Positions 25,224 to 33,977 of a DNA stretch of 64,000 bases are shown here, piece after piece (the stretch's first letter is position 1; the number at the start of each line of letters is the position of its first letter). The DNA lies in the NCBI GenBank assembly GCA_905214495.1, contig CAJMLW010000002.1, forward strand, positions 1 to 64,000, given 5' to 3'. Under the pieces are notes generated by a model, which saw nothing but the letters and a program-made list of their open reading frames with translations, had not been told where the DNA came from and searched no databases. Both the position numbers and the translations under genes were made by a program. Source of the DNA: an uncultured bacterium (GTDB taxonomy: Bacteria; Bacillota; Negativicutes; Veillonellales; Veillonellaceae).

Positions 25224-26864
25224 ATGAGTTTAGCGAGTTTTTTTGAATCGATTCCAGAAAAACAACGGAATCTGCAACTAGGATTGGCCTGTGATAATCC
25301 TATGAGTGGCGCCTTTCCTCATAAGCGCGTTGTTCACGCCGGCCTTAATGGTACTTTAATTTCACCGAAGGAATCGCAATCTGTATGGGACACTGTAATG
25401 AGTGGTACTCCTAAGAAGGGGCAAATGCAGTGTGCTTATATACATATTCCATTTTGTAAGACAAAATGTACGTATTGTGGATTCTTCCAAAATGGTACAA
25501 GTCAAAGTATTGAAGATAAATATATTGATGGCCTCGTTGGGGAACTTAAGCTGGCTAGTGAAAGTCCACGCTTAAAGGATGGGCTTATCCACGCTGTATT
25601 TATTGGTGGTGGTACACCGACTTCCTTATCTCCAGCAAATTCAGAGCGTTTATTAAAAGCGATTAAGGAATACTTACCACTCTCTAATGACTATGAATTA
25701 ACCTTAGAAGGCCGTATCCATGATTTAATTCCTGAAAACCTTGAAGTATGGATGAATAATGGAGTTAACCGTATGTCTATTGGTATCCAGTCGTTTAATA
25801 CTAAGGTACGCCAAATGGTAGGACGTTTGGATACAAAAGAAACGGTACTCGAACGTTTAGCGGCTTTAAAGTCATATGGGCAATGTTCTGTTGTTATCGA
25901 CTTGATCTATGGTTTACCTGGTCAAACGATGGAAGTGTGGGAACAGGATTTAGCTGACCTAGTAAAATCTGGTGTAGATGGGGCTGACTTATATCAATTA
26001 AATGTATTCGATGGCAGTGATCTAAACCGTGATATTGCGAGCGGTAAGGTACCACCAGCAGCCACAACGGCTATGCAAGGGGATATGTTTGAATTTGGAC
26101 GTACCTATTTAGAGGCTCGTGCTTATCGTAGATTAAGTGCTGCACACTGGAGTGCCAATAACCGTGAACGTAGTTTATATAATATTTTAGCTAAAGCGGG
26201 CGTACCGATGTTCCCATTTGGCAGTGGCGCTGGCGGTAATGTTGATGGCTATGGTATGATGCTGCATCGTGCACTTAAACCATATGAAGATATGGTAAGC
26301 CGTGGCGAAAAACCATTTATGGCACTTATGAAACAAAGTGATTTGCAGCCATTTGTAAACCAAGTAGTAAGCCAATTGGAACAAGGCTATTTGAATATCA
26401 ATACATTAGTGGCTATGGATTCTCGTTTAGATGAATTGAATTGGTTGTATAAACTATGGGAAAAACGTGGTCTAGTTTCGTATAATGGCTTATTGTATAA
26501 ATTGACATCAGCTGGTGAATTCTGGACTGTTAATATTACGCAAAGTACATTGGAGGCTATGGAATATATTATAACGGGCAAAAACTCCTTTGCCTTAGAA
26601 TCCGTAGCGGCCCAAGATACGAAGACTACATCTAAAGAAAATCCTAATCAAGAGATACGTGGTATTGGCCAAGGTAAGGCTAATATTTCTGTACCAACAG
26701 ATGAAGACAGTGAAGCACAACGTAAAGAGGCGCTTATTGCGAAAGCGAAAGCGGAAATTGCTAAGAGTGGTGCCTCTGGTGAATCAGCTAACCGCATGGT
26801 ACAAGCCATGTACAATTTAAGTGCTGATGAAATTGAATACATGATGGAACGTATGATGTCCTAA
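25224..26864 (+). CDS. hutW: HutW/ChuW-type radical SAM enzyme, anaerobic haem ring opening
   Basis: 546 residues of the HemN-like radical SAM superfamily. HIPFCKTKCTYCGFF near residues 74-88 has the CX3CX2C cluster motif; GGGTPTSLSP near 131 contacts SAM. Length and context fit the ChuW/HutW branch, which methylates and linearises haem without oxygen, releasing iron, rather than HemN, which makes protoporphyrinogen. It ends the receptor-ExbBD-TonB-flavodoxin operon. The C-terminal 100 residues are charged and low in complexity before a final helical segment. A plain HemW paralogue is the main alternative. Confidence 0.85.
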   Translation: MSLASFFESIPEKQRNLQLGLACDNPMSGAFPHKRVVHAGLNGTLISPKESQSVWDTVMSGTPKKGQMQCAYIHIPFCKTKCTYCGFFQNGTSQSIEDKYIDGLVGELKLASESPRLKDGLIHAVFIGGGTPTSLSPANSERLLKAIKEYLPLSNDYELTLEGRIHDLIPENLEVWMNNGVNRMSIGIQSFNTKVRQMVGRLDTKETVLERLAALKSYGQCSVVIDLIYGLPGQTMEVWEQDLADLVKSGVDGADLYQLNVFDGSDLNRDIASGKVPPAATTAMQGDMFEFGRTYLEARAYRRLSAAHWSANNRERSLYNILAKAGVPMFPFGSGAGGNVDGYGMMLHRALKPYEDMVSRGEKPFMALMKQSDLQPFVNQVVSQLEQGYLNINTLVAMDSRLDELNWLYKLWEKRGLVSYNGLLYKLTSAGEFWTVNITQSTLEAMEYIITGKNSFALESVAAQDTKTTSKENPNQEIRGIGQGKANISVPTDEDSEAQRKEALIAKAKAEIAKSGASGESANRMVQAMYNLSADEIEYMMERMMS

Positions 26865-26902
26865 TTATCACTAACAACCTCTCATATAAATAACTACAAA
26901 CA

Positions 26903-27010
26903 TTGACAGGTACGTTTTATCTTTGTATTAAACCCTAGATTACGATCTATTCTTTAAACTGGACGATTCAGTTTAACGAGAATATATCGTGGTTTAGGGT
27001 TTACTTTTTA
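26903..27010 (+). promoter_or_regulatory. Promoter running into a long leader hairpin
   Basis: TTGACA (26903-26908), a spacer of 17, then TATTAA (26926-26931). The -10 box overlaps an 18-bp imperfect stem joining 26929-26946 to 26986-27003, with an inner stem AAACTG/CAGTTT, followed by CTTTTTAT. It may end the haem operon and also control the kinase gene at 27064. Confidence 0.55.
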
Positions 27011-27063
27011 TGTGTCGGAATGTATTCTGTACATATAGTTATACAAGGTATTAGGAGGTTAGT

Positions 27064-28062
27064 ATGAATACATTTCCTAACGAAGTGATAGATATAGTTG
27101 GCATTGGGGCTAGTACCTTAGATCGATTCATCGTGGTTGATCATTTTCCAACGGGGCGTGAGGTGCAACAGTCCATTTCGTCTACGACAGATGGCGGCGG
27201 TCCTGTGGCGACTGCACTAGCCACGGCTGGTAAATATGGATCTCGGACGGTAATGATTGACCGTATCGGGGATGATATGGTTGGACGCTATATTCTAGAG
27301 GACTTTCATAAATATAATGTCAATATAGAGGGCATCCAAGTTGATGCGGATGCTAAGAGTGGAACTGCAACGATTCTTGTGAAACAGAAGACAGGGGAGC
27401 GCGCTGTATTTTTTGAACGATCTACTGCGCCTGAGCCAGAGTTTTTAGACGATTATCAGGAATTAATAGAAAATGCATTCATCGTGCATATCAATGGGCG
27501 CCATCGTCATTTGATGCGTGCTGCTATTGATATAGCGCGACAAAGTGGCACTATTATCTCTCTAGATGGAGGTGCTCAACGATACGATGATGATATGAAA
27601 CCAATTACCGAATCATCTCATGTCGTTATTGTGGCGCGCGACTATGCAGAAAAATATACAGGGGCTACTAATTTAGAAGAGGCTTGTCGTGTTATTCATG
27701 ACCGAGGGGCGTTAATAGCCGGTGTTACCGATGGGGCCAATGGTAGTTATTTTGTTTGGCCTGATGGAACGGCGTATCGCTGTCAACCATTTCCACAAGA
27801 GCATGTAGTAGATACGACTGGCGCTGGGGATAGTTTCCACGGTGCATTCTTATCGAAACTGGCTGCATCGATTCGCCAAGAAAATGCATTGCATGATGAG
27901 TTTATAAAGCCTATAGACATATTACAATCCTTAGACCATAAACAGTTAGAATCTGCTGCTATTTTTGCGTCTGCTGTGTCTGCGCTCAATACACAGGGCA
28001 TCGGTGGGCGTAGTGCGTTACCATCGTTAGAAACAGCACGCAACCTAGCTGGATTGGAGTAG
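27064..28062 (+). CDS. PfkB-family carbohydrate/nucleoside kinase
   Basis: 332 residues, ribokinase fold. GGGPVATALATAGKYG near residue 42 is the substrate-binding signature 1 and DTTGAGDSFHGAFL near 248 is signature 2, with the catalytic Asp. It phosphorylates a sugar or nucleoside with ATP; the substrate is not clear. A strong AGGAGG precedes the ATG. It is followed after four bases by the potassium transporter gene, a probable co-transcript without obvious functional link. Confidence 0.9.
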   Translation: MNTFPNEVIDIVGIGASTLDRFIVVDHFPTGREVQQSISSTTDGGGPVATALATAGKYGSRTVMIDRIGDDMVGRYILEDFHKYNVNIEGIQVDADAKSGTATILVKQKTGERAVFFERSTAPEPEFLDDYQELIENAFIVHINGRHRHLMRAAIDIARQSGTIISLDGGAQRYDDDMKPITESSHVVIVARDYAEKYTGATNLEEACRVIHDRGALIAGVTDGANGSYFVWPDGTAYRCQPFPQEHVVDTTGAGDSFHGAFLSKLAASIRQENALHDEFIKPIDILQSLDHKQLESAAIFASAVSALNTQGIGGRSALPSLETARNLAGLE

Positions 28063-28066
28063 ACCT

Positions 28067-29428
28067 ATGTGGCAAGAACATAGACCGCATCATATGCAAC
28101 GATATATGCAACAGAATCCCTATCGATTGCTAGCACTTAGCTTTTTAGCGGTCATGATGGTGGGAACTCTTCTTCTTATGTTGCCTATAGCCAGTGTACA
28201 AGGACAAGGTACAGCTTTCGTTGATGCGGCTTTCACTGCTGTATCTTGTGTGTCCGTAACGGGACTCACTACTGTGGATACTTATTATCACTGGTCCTTG
28301 TTTGGTAAGATTGTTATGGTCATCCTCATCCAATTAGGTGGACTTGGCATTGTATCCTTTACAACCATTGTTGCCTTACTATTGGGAAAACGTGTAGGCC
28401 TTAAGAACCGGCTATTACTTTCAGAAGACGTAGGTCAAGATGGGATGACGGGACTTCTCCATGTAACGAAAAAATTAACTATTTATACATTGGCCATTGA
28501 ATGTATAGGCGGAATTTTGTATGCTATTCAACTATATCCATATATAGGTGATGATTCGCTCTATATAGGATTTATGCAAGCCATTTCTACATTTTGTAAT
28601 GCAGGATTTATATTTTTTGACAATAATCTGCCCTATAAAATGGTAGGTGATGTATTATTTAATATTAATACGATAGCCCTCATCATTATCGGTGGTTTTG
28701 GTTATATAGCAGCTTTTGATATATGGTCCTATCGCAAGGCGAGACGATTTGCAGATTTAAAACTACATACCAAACTTATGCTTATCGGTACGATTCTATT
28801 GATTGCGCTAGGCGCTATTATATTCCTCAGTGTAGAATGGGCTAATCCAAAGACATTTGGACCATTGCCTGTGTGGGATAAGGTATTGGCCGCTATCTTT
28901 CAATCCGTAACACCGCGTACAGCGGGGATAGCTACTGTCGATTATAGTCAACTGCATCCGATCACATTATTTGTCAGTATTATCCTCATGTTTATTGGGG
29001 CTGGTCCAAACTCTACGGGCGGCGGTGTTAAAATTAGTACCGTTATGGTTGCCATCTTAGCATCATGTACATTGTTCAATAACCGCTCAGACGTAGAGGT
29101 ATTTGGTCGACGCATACCTATGGTCACCGTTTTTAAGGCGAATGGAATTATTTTCCTTTCCATATTATTGGTATTATTAGCTACGTGTTATTTAGCATGG
29201 GATGAGCCATTCGACTTCATCCGATTGCTCTTTGAGGTTACGTCCGCATTTGGTACAGTGGGTCTTACGACGGGAATTACGCCTGATTTATCTGAAAGCA
29301 GTAAATGGGTTCTTATCTTGGTCATGTTTACAGGCCGTGTAGGCGTCATGACCGTCATTGGAACTTGGGCGTTACGGACAAAGCCGCATAAGCCGATTTC
29401 TTATGCAGAAGAGAATGTAATGTTATAA
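28067..29428 (+). CDS. ktrB: KtrB/TrkH-type potassium (Na+-coupled) transporter
   Basis: 453-residue membrane channel subunit with the four pore-loop repeats of the family visible in order: SVTGLTT, STFCNAGFIF, TPRTAGIAT and FGTVGLTTG, each with the selectivity-filter glycine. Length and the short N-terminus fit KtrB rather than the longer TrkH. Works with the cytosolic RCK subunit encoded next. Confidence 0.93.
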   Translation: MWQEHRPHHMQRYMQQNPYRLLALSFLAVMMVGTLLLMLPIASVQGQGTAFVDAAFTAVSCVSVTGLTTVDTYYHWSLFGKIVMVILIQLGGLGIVSFTTIVALLLGKRVGLKNRLLLSEDVGQDGMTGLLHVTKKLTIYTLAIECIGGILYAIQLYPYIGDDSLYIGFMQAISTFCNAGFIFFDNNLPYKMVGDVLFNINTIALIIIGGFGYIAAFDIWSYRKARRFADLKLHTKLMLIGTILLIALGAIIFLSVEWANPKTFGPLPVWDKVLAAIFQSVTPRTAGIATVDYSQLHPITLFVSIILMFIGAGPNSTGGGVKISTVMVAILASCTLFNNRSDVEVFGRRIPMVTVFKANGIIFLSILLVLLATCYLAWDEPFDFIRLLFEVTSAFGTVGLTTGITPDLSESSKWVLILVMFTGRVGVMTVIGTWALRTKPHKPISYAEENVML

Positions 29429-29462
29429 CGATAGATGACAATATATCTAAAAGAGGTACATA

Positions 29463-30113
29463 ATGAAACAAAAAACAATAGCTGTTATAGGTCTTGGTAG
29501 ATTCGGTACGACCATTGCCAAGATGTTGGCATCCATGAATCATGAGGTGCTAGGCGTAGATATCAATCCAGATATTGTACAAAAAATATCTCCCTATCTT
29601 ACACATGCCATCGTAGCGGACACTACTGATGAAGAGGCGATTAAAGCATTGGCATTAAGTCAATTTGATATGGTCATTGTAGCTATTGGTGGCAATATCC
29701 AAGCGAATTTGATGACATCCATGCTTCTTAAGGAAATGCATATCTCTAAGGTTGTGTCTAAGGCAGAAAATAGCCTGCAAGGTAAAATGCTTCAAAAAAT
29801 CGGCGTAGATCAGGTTATTTATCCTGAGTATGATATGGCATTGCGACTTGCTCAATCGTTGACGAGAGAACATGTGATGGATTATTTACAACTATCTAAA
29901 AATATTAGCCTCATTGAAATCAGCATGCCTCCCTTCATGATAGGGCGTTGTTTAAAAGATTCTAAATTGCGTGAGCAATATAATCTTAATGCCGTAGGGG
30001 TTAGAAGAAGTACAGGTCTCGATGTGCCACCGGACCCGACGGCTATACTTTCAGAAGACGATAAATTGCTCGTAATTGGGAATAATTCTGATTTAGATGA
30101 GTTAACTAAGTAG
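29463..30113 (+). CDS. ktrA: KtrA/TrkA-type RCK regulatory subunit
   Basis: 216 residues. An N-terminal Rossmann RCK domain (IAVIGLGRFGTTIAKML, then Asp at VDINPD) binds ATP/ADP or NAD; the C-terminal RCK_C domain follows (EISMPPFMIGRCLKD...DKLLVIG). It forms the gating ring on KtrB. Lies 34 bases downstream of ktrB. Confidence 0.95.
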   Translation: MKQKTIAVIGLGRFGTTIAKMLASMNHEVLGVDINPDIVQKISPYLTHAIVADTTDEEAIKALALSQFDMVIVAIGGNIQANLMTSMLLKEMHISKVVSKAENSLQGKMLQKIGVDQVIYPEYDMALRLAQSLTREHVMDYLQLSKNISLIEISMPPFMIGRCLKDSKLREQYNLNAVGVRRSTGLDVPPDPTAILSEDDKLLVIGNNSDLDELTK

Positions 30114-30178
30114 TTAGTATACGAAAGAAATATAATTACATCGAAAAAACATGATATAATAGAATAGAATTCAGTATA

Positions 30179-30205
30179 GGTCATGCGTATTCGTATGGCC
30201 TTTTT
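30179..30205 (+). terminator. Terminator or attenuator after ktrA
   Basis: GGTCATGCG (30179-30187) pairs with CGTATGGCC (30192-30200) with two G-U pairs, then five T. TATAAT at 30155-30160 lies just upstream, so the hairpin may instead sit in the leader of the next gene. Confidence 0.6.
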
Positions 30206-30225
30206 AGATAGAAATGAAGGGTAGT

Positions 30226-31032
30226 ATGACAGAAGAACAATATATAACGGCTCTCACAAACAATCCTCATGGCATTCGCAATATCCCTAATCCTACAGAG
30301 GGTATGCAACTAGTATGTGTGGAACAAAATGGGATGCTATTACAGTACATTAAAAATTCTACTCAGCGAGTGATTGAAACTGCGTTAGCGCAGTCGCCTC
30401 GGGCCATTCAATATGTGGAGAATCCAAGTGACGATTTACTGATTTCATTGGTAAAACAAGATTGGGCAGTTCTTGAGTATATTCAAAATCCATCAGATGA
30501 AGTGATTCGCATTGCTTTAGACCAATCGGGTTGGGCCATTCGATACATTACAAATCCATCAGAGGAATTACAGTTAAGGGCTGTAGAAACTCAATATGAT
30601 GCATTGCAATATATTGCCAATCCATCAGAGCGGGTTCAAATGGCGGCTGTAAAATCTAATTATCTAGCATTGCGTTATATCCAGAATCCGTCATTGGACA
30701 TTTTGAAAGCCGCCGTGTTACAAGATCAGCAGGCTATGCGTCAAATTACGAACCTAGATTTAGATACAGTGGTAGAGCTATTGAAGGTTTCTACATTGAT
30801 ACTTGGGTATGTACCAAAACAATTAGGCTTGACTGTCGATATGGTTCGACAAATTATAACCGAAATGATTGCAAACCCTAATGTAGAAGATCGCTATGTG
30901 CGCGAACTCGTCAGCAATCCTGCCATTGGTGGACGCCAATCAACATGGCCTATCGATATATTGTCATTAGTTGATGTATACGGATCTATAGAGGCAAAGA
31001 AAATTGCTATCGACCAGTATTTACTATATTAA
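30226..31032 (+). CDS. Protein of eight 22-residue repeats (DUF4116-like)
   Basis: 268 residues. Residues 2 to about 178 are eight tandem 22-residue units with consensus hxxAhxxxxxAhxYIxNPS, for example DEVIRIALDQSGWAIRYITN and then PS. Each unit should form a helix pair, giving a solenoid. The pattern resembles DUF4116 repeats. The last 90 residues are helical and not repeated. The ATG at 30226 is preferred because GAAGGG precedes it. It lies 16 bases before a MoxR ATPase gene and 1.1 kb before a VWA gene, so it may be an adaptor or substrate of that pair. Confidence 0.8.
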   Translation: MTEEQYITALTNNPHGIRNIPNPTEGMQLVCVEQNGMLLQYIKNSTQRVIETALAQSPRAIQYVENPSDDLLISLVKQDWAVLEYIQNPSDEVIRIALDQSGWAIRYITNPSEELQLRAVETQYDALQYIANPSERVQMAAVKSNYLALRYIQNPSLDILKAAVLQDQQAMRQITNLDLDTVVELLKVSTLILGYVPKQLGLTVDMVRQIITEMIANPNVEDRYVRELVSNPAIGGRQSTWPIDILSLVDVYGSIEAKKIAIDQYLLY

Positions 31033-31048
31033 TTAAGAAGGAGTCATA

Positions 31049-32140
31049 ATGAATTTTACAGATACAATGGCTAGTGTAGAATTAGTGCTAGCTGCTAATC
31101 AAGTACCATTGCTCGTCGGTGAAACGGGGATTGGTAAAACATCACTAGCAGCGCGCGTAGCAGCGGTTCATGATTGGGAACTCGTCACCATTGATGGCAA
31201 TCTTTTAAAAGAAGGGGAAATTGGGGGATTGCCAACGGTAGAAACGGTTTCACATAAAGATAGTGACGGTACAGTTAAAGAGATTAAAACAACCGTGTAT
31301 GCCGTGCATCATACCTTGGAACATGTATCACGGGCCATTAATGCAGGTCGACATGTGTTGCTGTTTATCGATGAAATCAATCGGGCAGAGCATGCGGTGC
31401 AACAAGAATTGATGAACTTGATTTTGAATCGAGAAATTAATGGATTTATTTTGAGCGATGATGTGCGCATCATTGCGGCTATGAACCCAGAGGACTCCTT
31501 TGACTACCAGACGATTGATATGGACCCGGCACAACAAAACCGTTTCGTATGGCTTTATATGGAAGCGGATTATATGCAGTGGATTGATTGGGCTATTTCC
31601 GCAGACATTGATGATAAGGTCGTGGAATTTATCTCCTCTTATCCAGATTATTTGAATCAACGTCATGAAGATGACATCGATGCAACACCGCGTTCCTTTG
31701 AACGGATATCTCATATTTATGGTATCTATAAGGAAGGTGGTTATAGCCGCGATGTATTCCAAAATGTTATCCGTGGTAATGTGGGTAAACTTATTGCGGA
31801 GGCCTTTGTTAATTTCGTTGAAACGGAACAAGAGCCGTTGATTTCATTTGATGATGTATTAGAGGCAGTGCATAAGCCGGGTGCTATTATGTCCTTACAA
31901 GAACGTGTCAATGGTGAAAGTCCTACTCGTCTCTATGTATCCGCGAAAAATATGTTGTATCGTTTGAATCGCAATAGTAATGCAGAAGAAGTTCATCACT
32001 TTATCGAGTTCATCACCTTGTATCCCGGTGATTTGCGCATTGCTGTTATGAAAGATTTACGCAACACATATGCTCATGTGTATAGCTATGCTATTGAGGA
32101 TGGTCTTTTTATTGAAACGTTTTTTGAAGCCAATCGTTAA
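31049..32140 (+). CDS. MoxR-type AAA+ ATPase
   Basis: 363 residues. Walker A GETGIGKTSLA near residue 24, Walker B LLFIDEINRAEHAVQQELMN near 106, sensor 1 IIAAMNPED near 147, then DATPRSFERIS. MoxR ATPases act with VWA proteins as chaperone-like complexes that mature or remodel other proteins. A partner VWA gene follows after 30 bases. Confidence 0.92.
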   Translation: MNFTDTMASVELVLAANQVPLLVGETGIGKTSLAARVAAVHDWELVTIDGNLLKEGEIGGLPTVETVSHKDSDGTVKEIKTTVYAVHHTLEHVSRAINAGRHVLLFIDEINRAEHAVQQELMNLILNREINGFILSDDVRIIAAMNPEDSFDYQTIDMDPAQQNRFVWLYMEADYMQWIDWAISADIDDKVVEFISSYPDYLNQRHEDDIDATPRSFERISHIYGIYKEGGYSRDVFQNVIRGNVGKLIAEAFVNFVETEQEPLISFDDVLEAVHKPGAIMSLQERVNGESPTRLYVSAKNMLYRLNRNSNAEEVHHFIEFITLYPGDLRIAVMKDLRNTYAHVYSYAIEDGLFIETFFEANR

Positions 32141-32170
32141 TTGTGAAAGTGCATATGACAGGTAGAAATT

Positions 32171-33808
32171 ATGAATCGAAATTTAGATAAAGACGATATT
32201 CGGGATGCGTCTGACCTGCTCACTCATATAGACGGATGGGAGAAGACGGGGAGCTATGATGAAGAGGCTATTAAGGAACTCGATAGATGGCATAGAAAGC
32301 GTAATCAGATTGCTCGTGATGCGGATGCGTTGTATGAGCAATTATACGCGCGTTATCAAGCGTATGTAGATGAACATCCAGTGCATAAGCAACATGCAGA
32401 AGATATTGCTGTAGATATGGTTAATCACAATATGTCTGATAGTCATATTGGTACGATAGGTAAGGGATTAACGGAACTGTATGATGGCGAAGGCACAGAT
32501 ATCCTTGTATTGACACAACACGTACTAGCCGATGGCTATGAACAACGGTTATGGCATATTTTGCATGATGTAAATAGTCTATTGCTCGACGAGGATCAGT
32601 TCTTTGGCTATTTTTATCTACAGATGACGCATCAGGTACGCTTAGATATGACCAACGCTTTTGGTGTAAACCTCAAACATGGAGGCTATGTGCTCTATGT
32701 CAATCCTTTCATTATGTTACGACAACCGCCAGATGTTATGAAAGATGGTATTAAGCGAGAAATATTGCATGTCATATCAGCTCATTTGATGCGGGTGAAA
32801 GAACTTAGTCAACGGTTTAATAAAAAAGCTGTTCACATGGCTATGGATATGGTTGTAAACGATTATTTAGAACATGTAGACCGCGATGCTATAACCGTTG
32901 CCAATGTAAATGCGAGATATGGACTTTTACTAAAGCGATTCCGCACATTGGAGTACTACGCAAAGGTCATTGATAAGGCAATGCAGGAAAAACCAGACCT
33001 CTTTGTATCGGTCGATGATGCTAGTCAAATTGTAGCGATGGAGTTTAATGCTGATTCAAGCTATGATATATGGGATGAGTCCGATTCTATCGATACAGAA
33101 ACAATGGATAAAATTACGGAACGCTATATCAACGAAGCATCAAAAGGAGATATGGAAGGTTATGTAAAAAGTCTTATCGATACATTCCATAAGACGCGTC
33201 GTTCTTTACCTTGGTATTTTTATCTTAAAAAGTTGATGGGCAAGGTGGCTAGCGGACATAAAAAAACGACGATGCGTCGCAATCGTCGTCAGCCTGAGCG
33301 TTTGGAATTGTCTGGCACATTACGCCAACATAAGGCGAATGTGTGGGTAGCCCTCGATATGAGCGGTAGTATTACAGATGCAGAATTTACCAATGCTTTA
33401 GAACAAGTATTACAAATTGTTCATGCCTATAATCATCGTATTACCATTGTAGAATGTGATAACGAAGTACGTCGTACCTATACAATGGAAACTGTGAAGG
33501 ATGTAAAACCACGTCTTGATGTGCGTGGCTCAACAGCCTTTTCCCCCGTATTTTCTCTAGCTAATCAACATCATGTAGATTTACTCGTGTACTTTACGGA
33601 TGGCAAAGGCGAAGACCGCCTTCGCGAAGCGCCAAAAGGATACAAAGTACTCTGGGTCCTAACGGGCTCTGAACCTAAACTATCCTTACATAATCCACAC
33701 GGCATAGTCCGTGAAATGGGCTACGTAGCCGTTGACGAAACACAAGACATCGATGAATTCGTGAGAATGAGCAGTCGATCTGGGTTTTCCATGGCAAATC
33801 AAGAGTAA
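32171..33808 (+). CDS. VWA-like protein with metallopeptidase-like N-domain (DUF2201 type)
   Basis: 545 residues. The N-terminal half resembles the predicted metallopeptidase domain that precedes VWA in DUF2201 proteins. Where relatives have HExxH, this protein has Arg196-Glu-Ile-Leu-His200, then His205 (REILHVISAH), so the first zinc ligand is missing. The C-terminal VWA domain has the MIDAS motif DMSGSITD near residue 395 and a later YFTDGKGED. Expected to work with the adjacent MoxR ATPase. Alignment of the HExxH position is from memory of the family. Confidence 0.85.
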   Translation: MNRNLDKDDIRDASDLLTHIDGWEKTGSYDEEAIKELDRWHRKRNQIARDADALYEQLYARYQAYVDEHPVHKQHAEDIAVDMVNHNMSDSHIGTIGKGLTELYDGEGTDILVLTQHVLADGYEQRLWHILHDVNSLLLDEDQFFGYFYLQMTHQVRLDMTNAFGVNLKHGGYVLYVNPFIMLRQPPDVMKDGIKREILHVISAHLMRVKELSQRFNKKAVHMAMDMVVNDYLEHVDRDAITVANVNARYGLLLKRFRTLEYYAKVIDKAMQEKPDLFVSVDDASQIVAMEFNADSSYDIWDESDSIDTETMDKITERYINEASKGDMEGYVKSLIDTFHKTRRSLPWYFYLKKLMGKVASGHKKTTMRRNRRQPERLELSGTLRQHKANVWVALDMSGSITDAEFTNALEQVLQIVHAYNHRITIVECDNEVRRTYTMETVKDVKPRLDVRGSTAFSPVFSLANQHHVDLLVYFTDGKGEDRLREAPKGYKVLWVLTGSEPKLSLHNPHGIVREMGYVAVDETQDIDEFVRMSSRSGFSMANQE

Positions 33809-33862
33809 TCAGTACTTATCAATCTTTGCGGATTTTTACATTCCGGCAGGATGGCCCGATGG

Positions 33863-33949
33863 CTTCCAAAATTTTCCACCGCCTTCCGAAATCTGACTTT
33901 GGCCTGAGCCCGAAGGGGCGAAGAAATAGCCGGTGGAAGATTTCGGAAG
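33863..33949. repeat. GC-rich imperfect palindrome between convergent genes
   Basis: Arms 33863-33881 (CTTCCAAAATTTTCCACCG) and 33931-33949 (CGGTGGAAGATTTCGGAAG) pair over 19 positions with two mismatch or wobble pairs. A further CTTCCGAAATCT at 33883 repeats the arm in direct orientation, giving alternative folds. The 49-base loop holds GCCCGAAGGGGC. Base composition (33841-33950) is clearly richer in G and C than the neighbours, and there is no T run. No coding frame is convincing. Confidence 0.6.
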
Positions 33950-33977
33950 TAGGTGTCTCCTTGTGTTCTATACTTGA

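Noticed and set aside
30230..30750. Possible CRISPR-like periodic repeat
   Set aside because: The 66-base period is the 22-residue protein repeat in an open frame; the DNA units are diverged and no cas genes are near.
33863..33949. Bidirectional terminator for the VWA and UPF0173 genes
   Set aside because: The palindrome has no flanking T or A run and a 49-base loop, so ordinary intrinsic termination is not supported.
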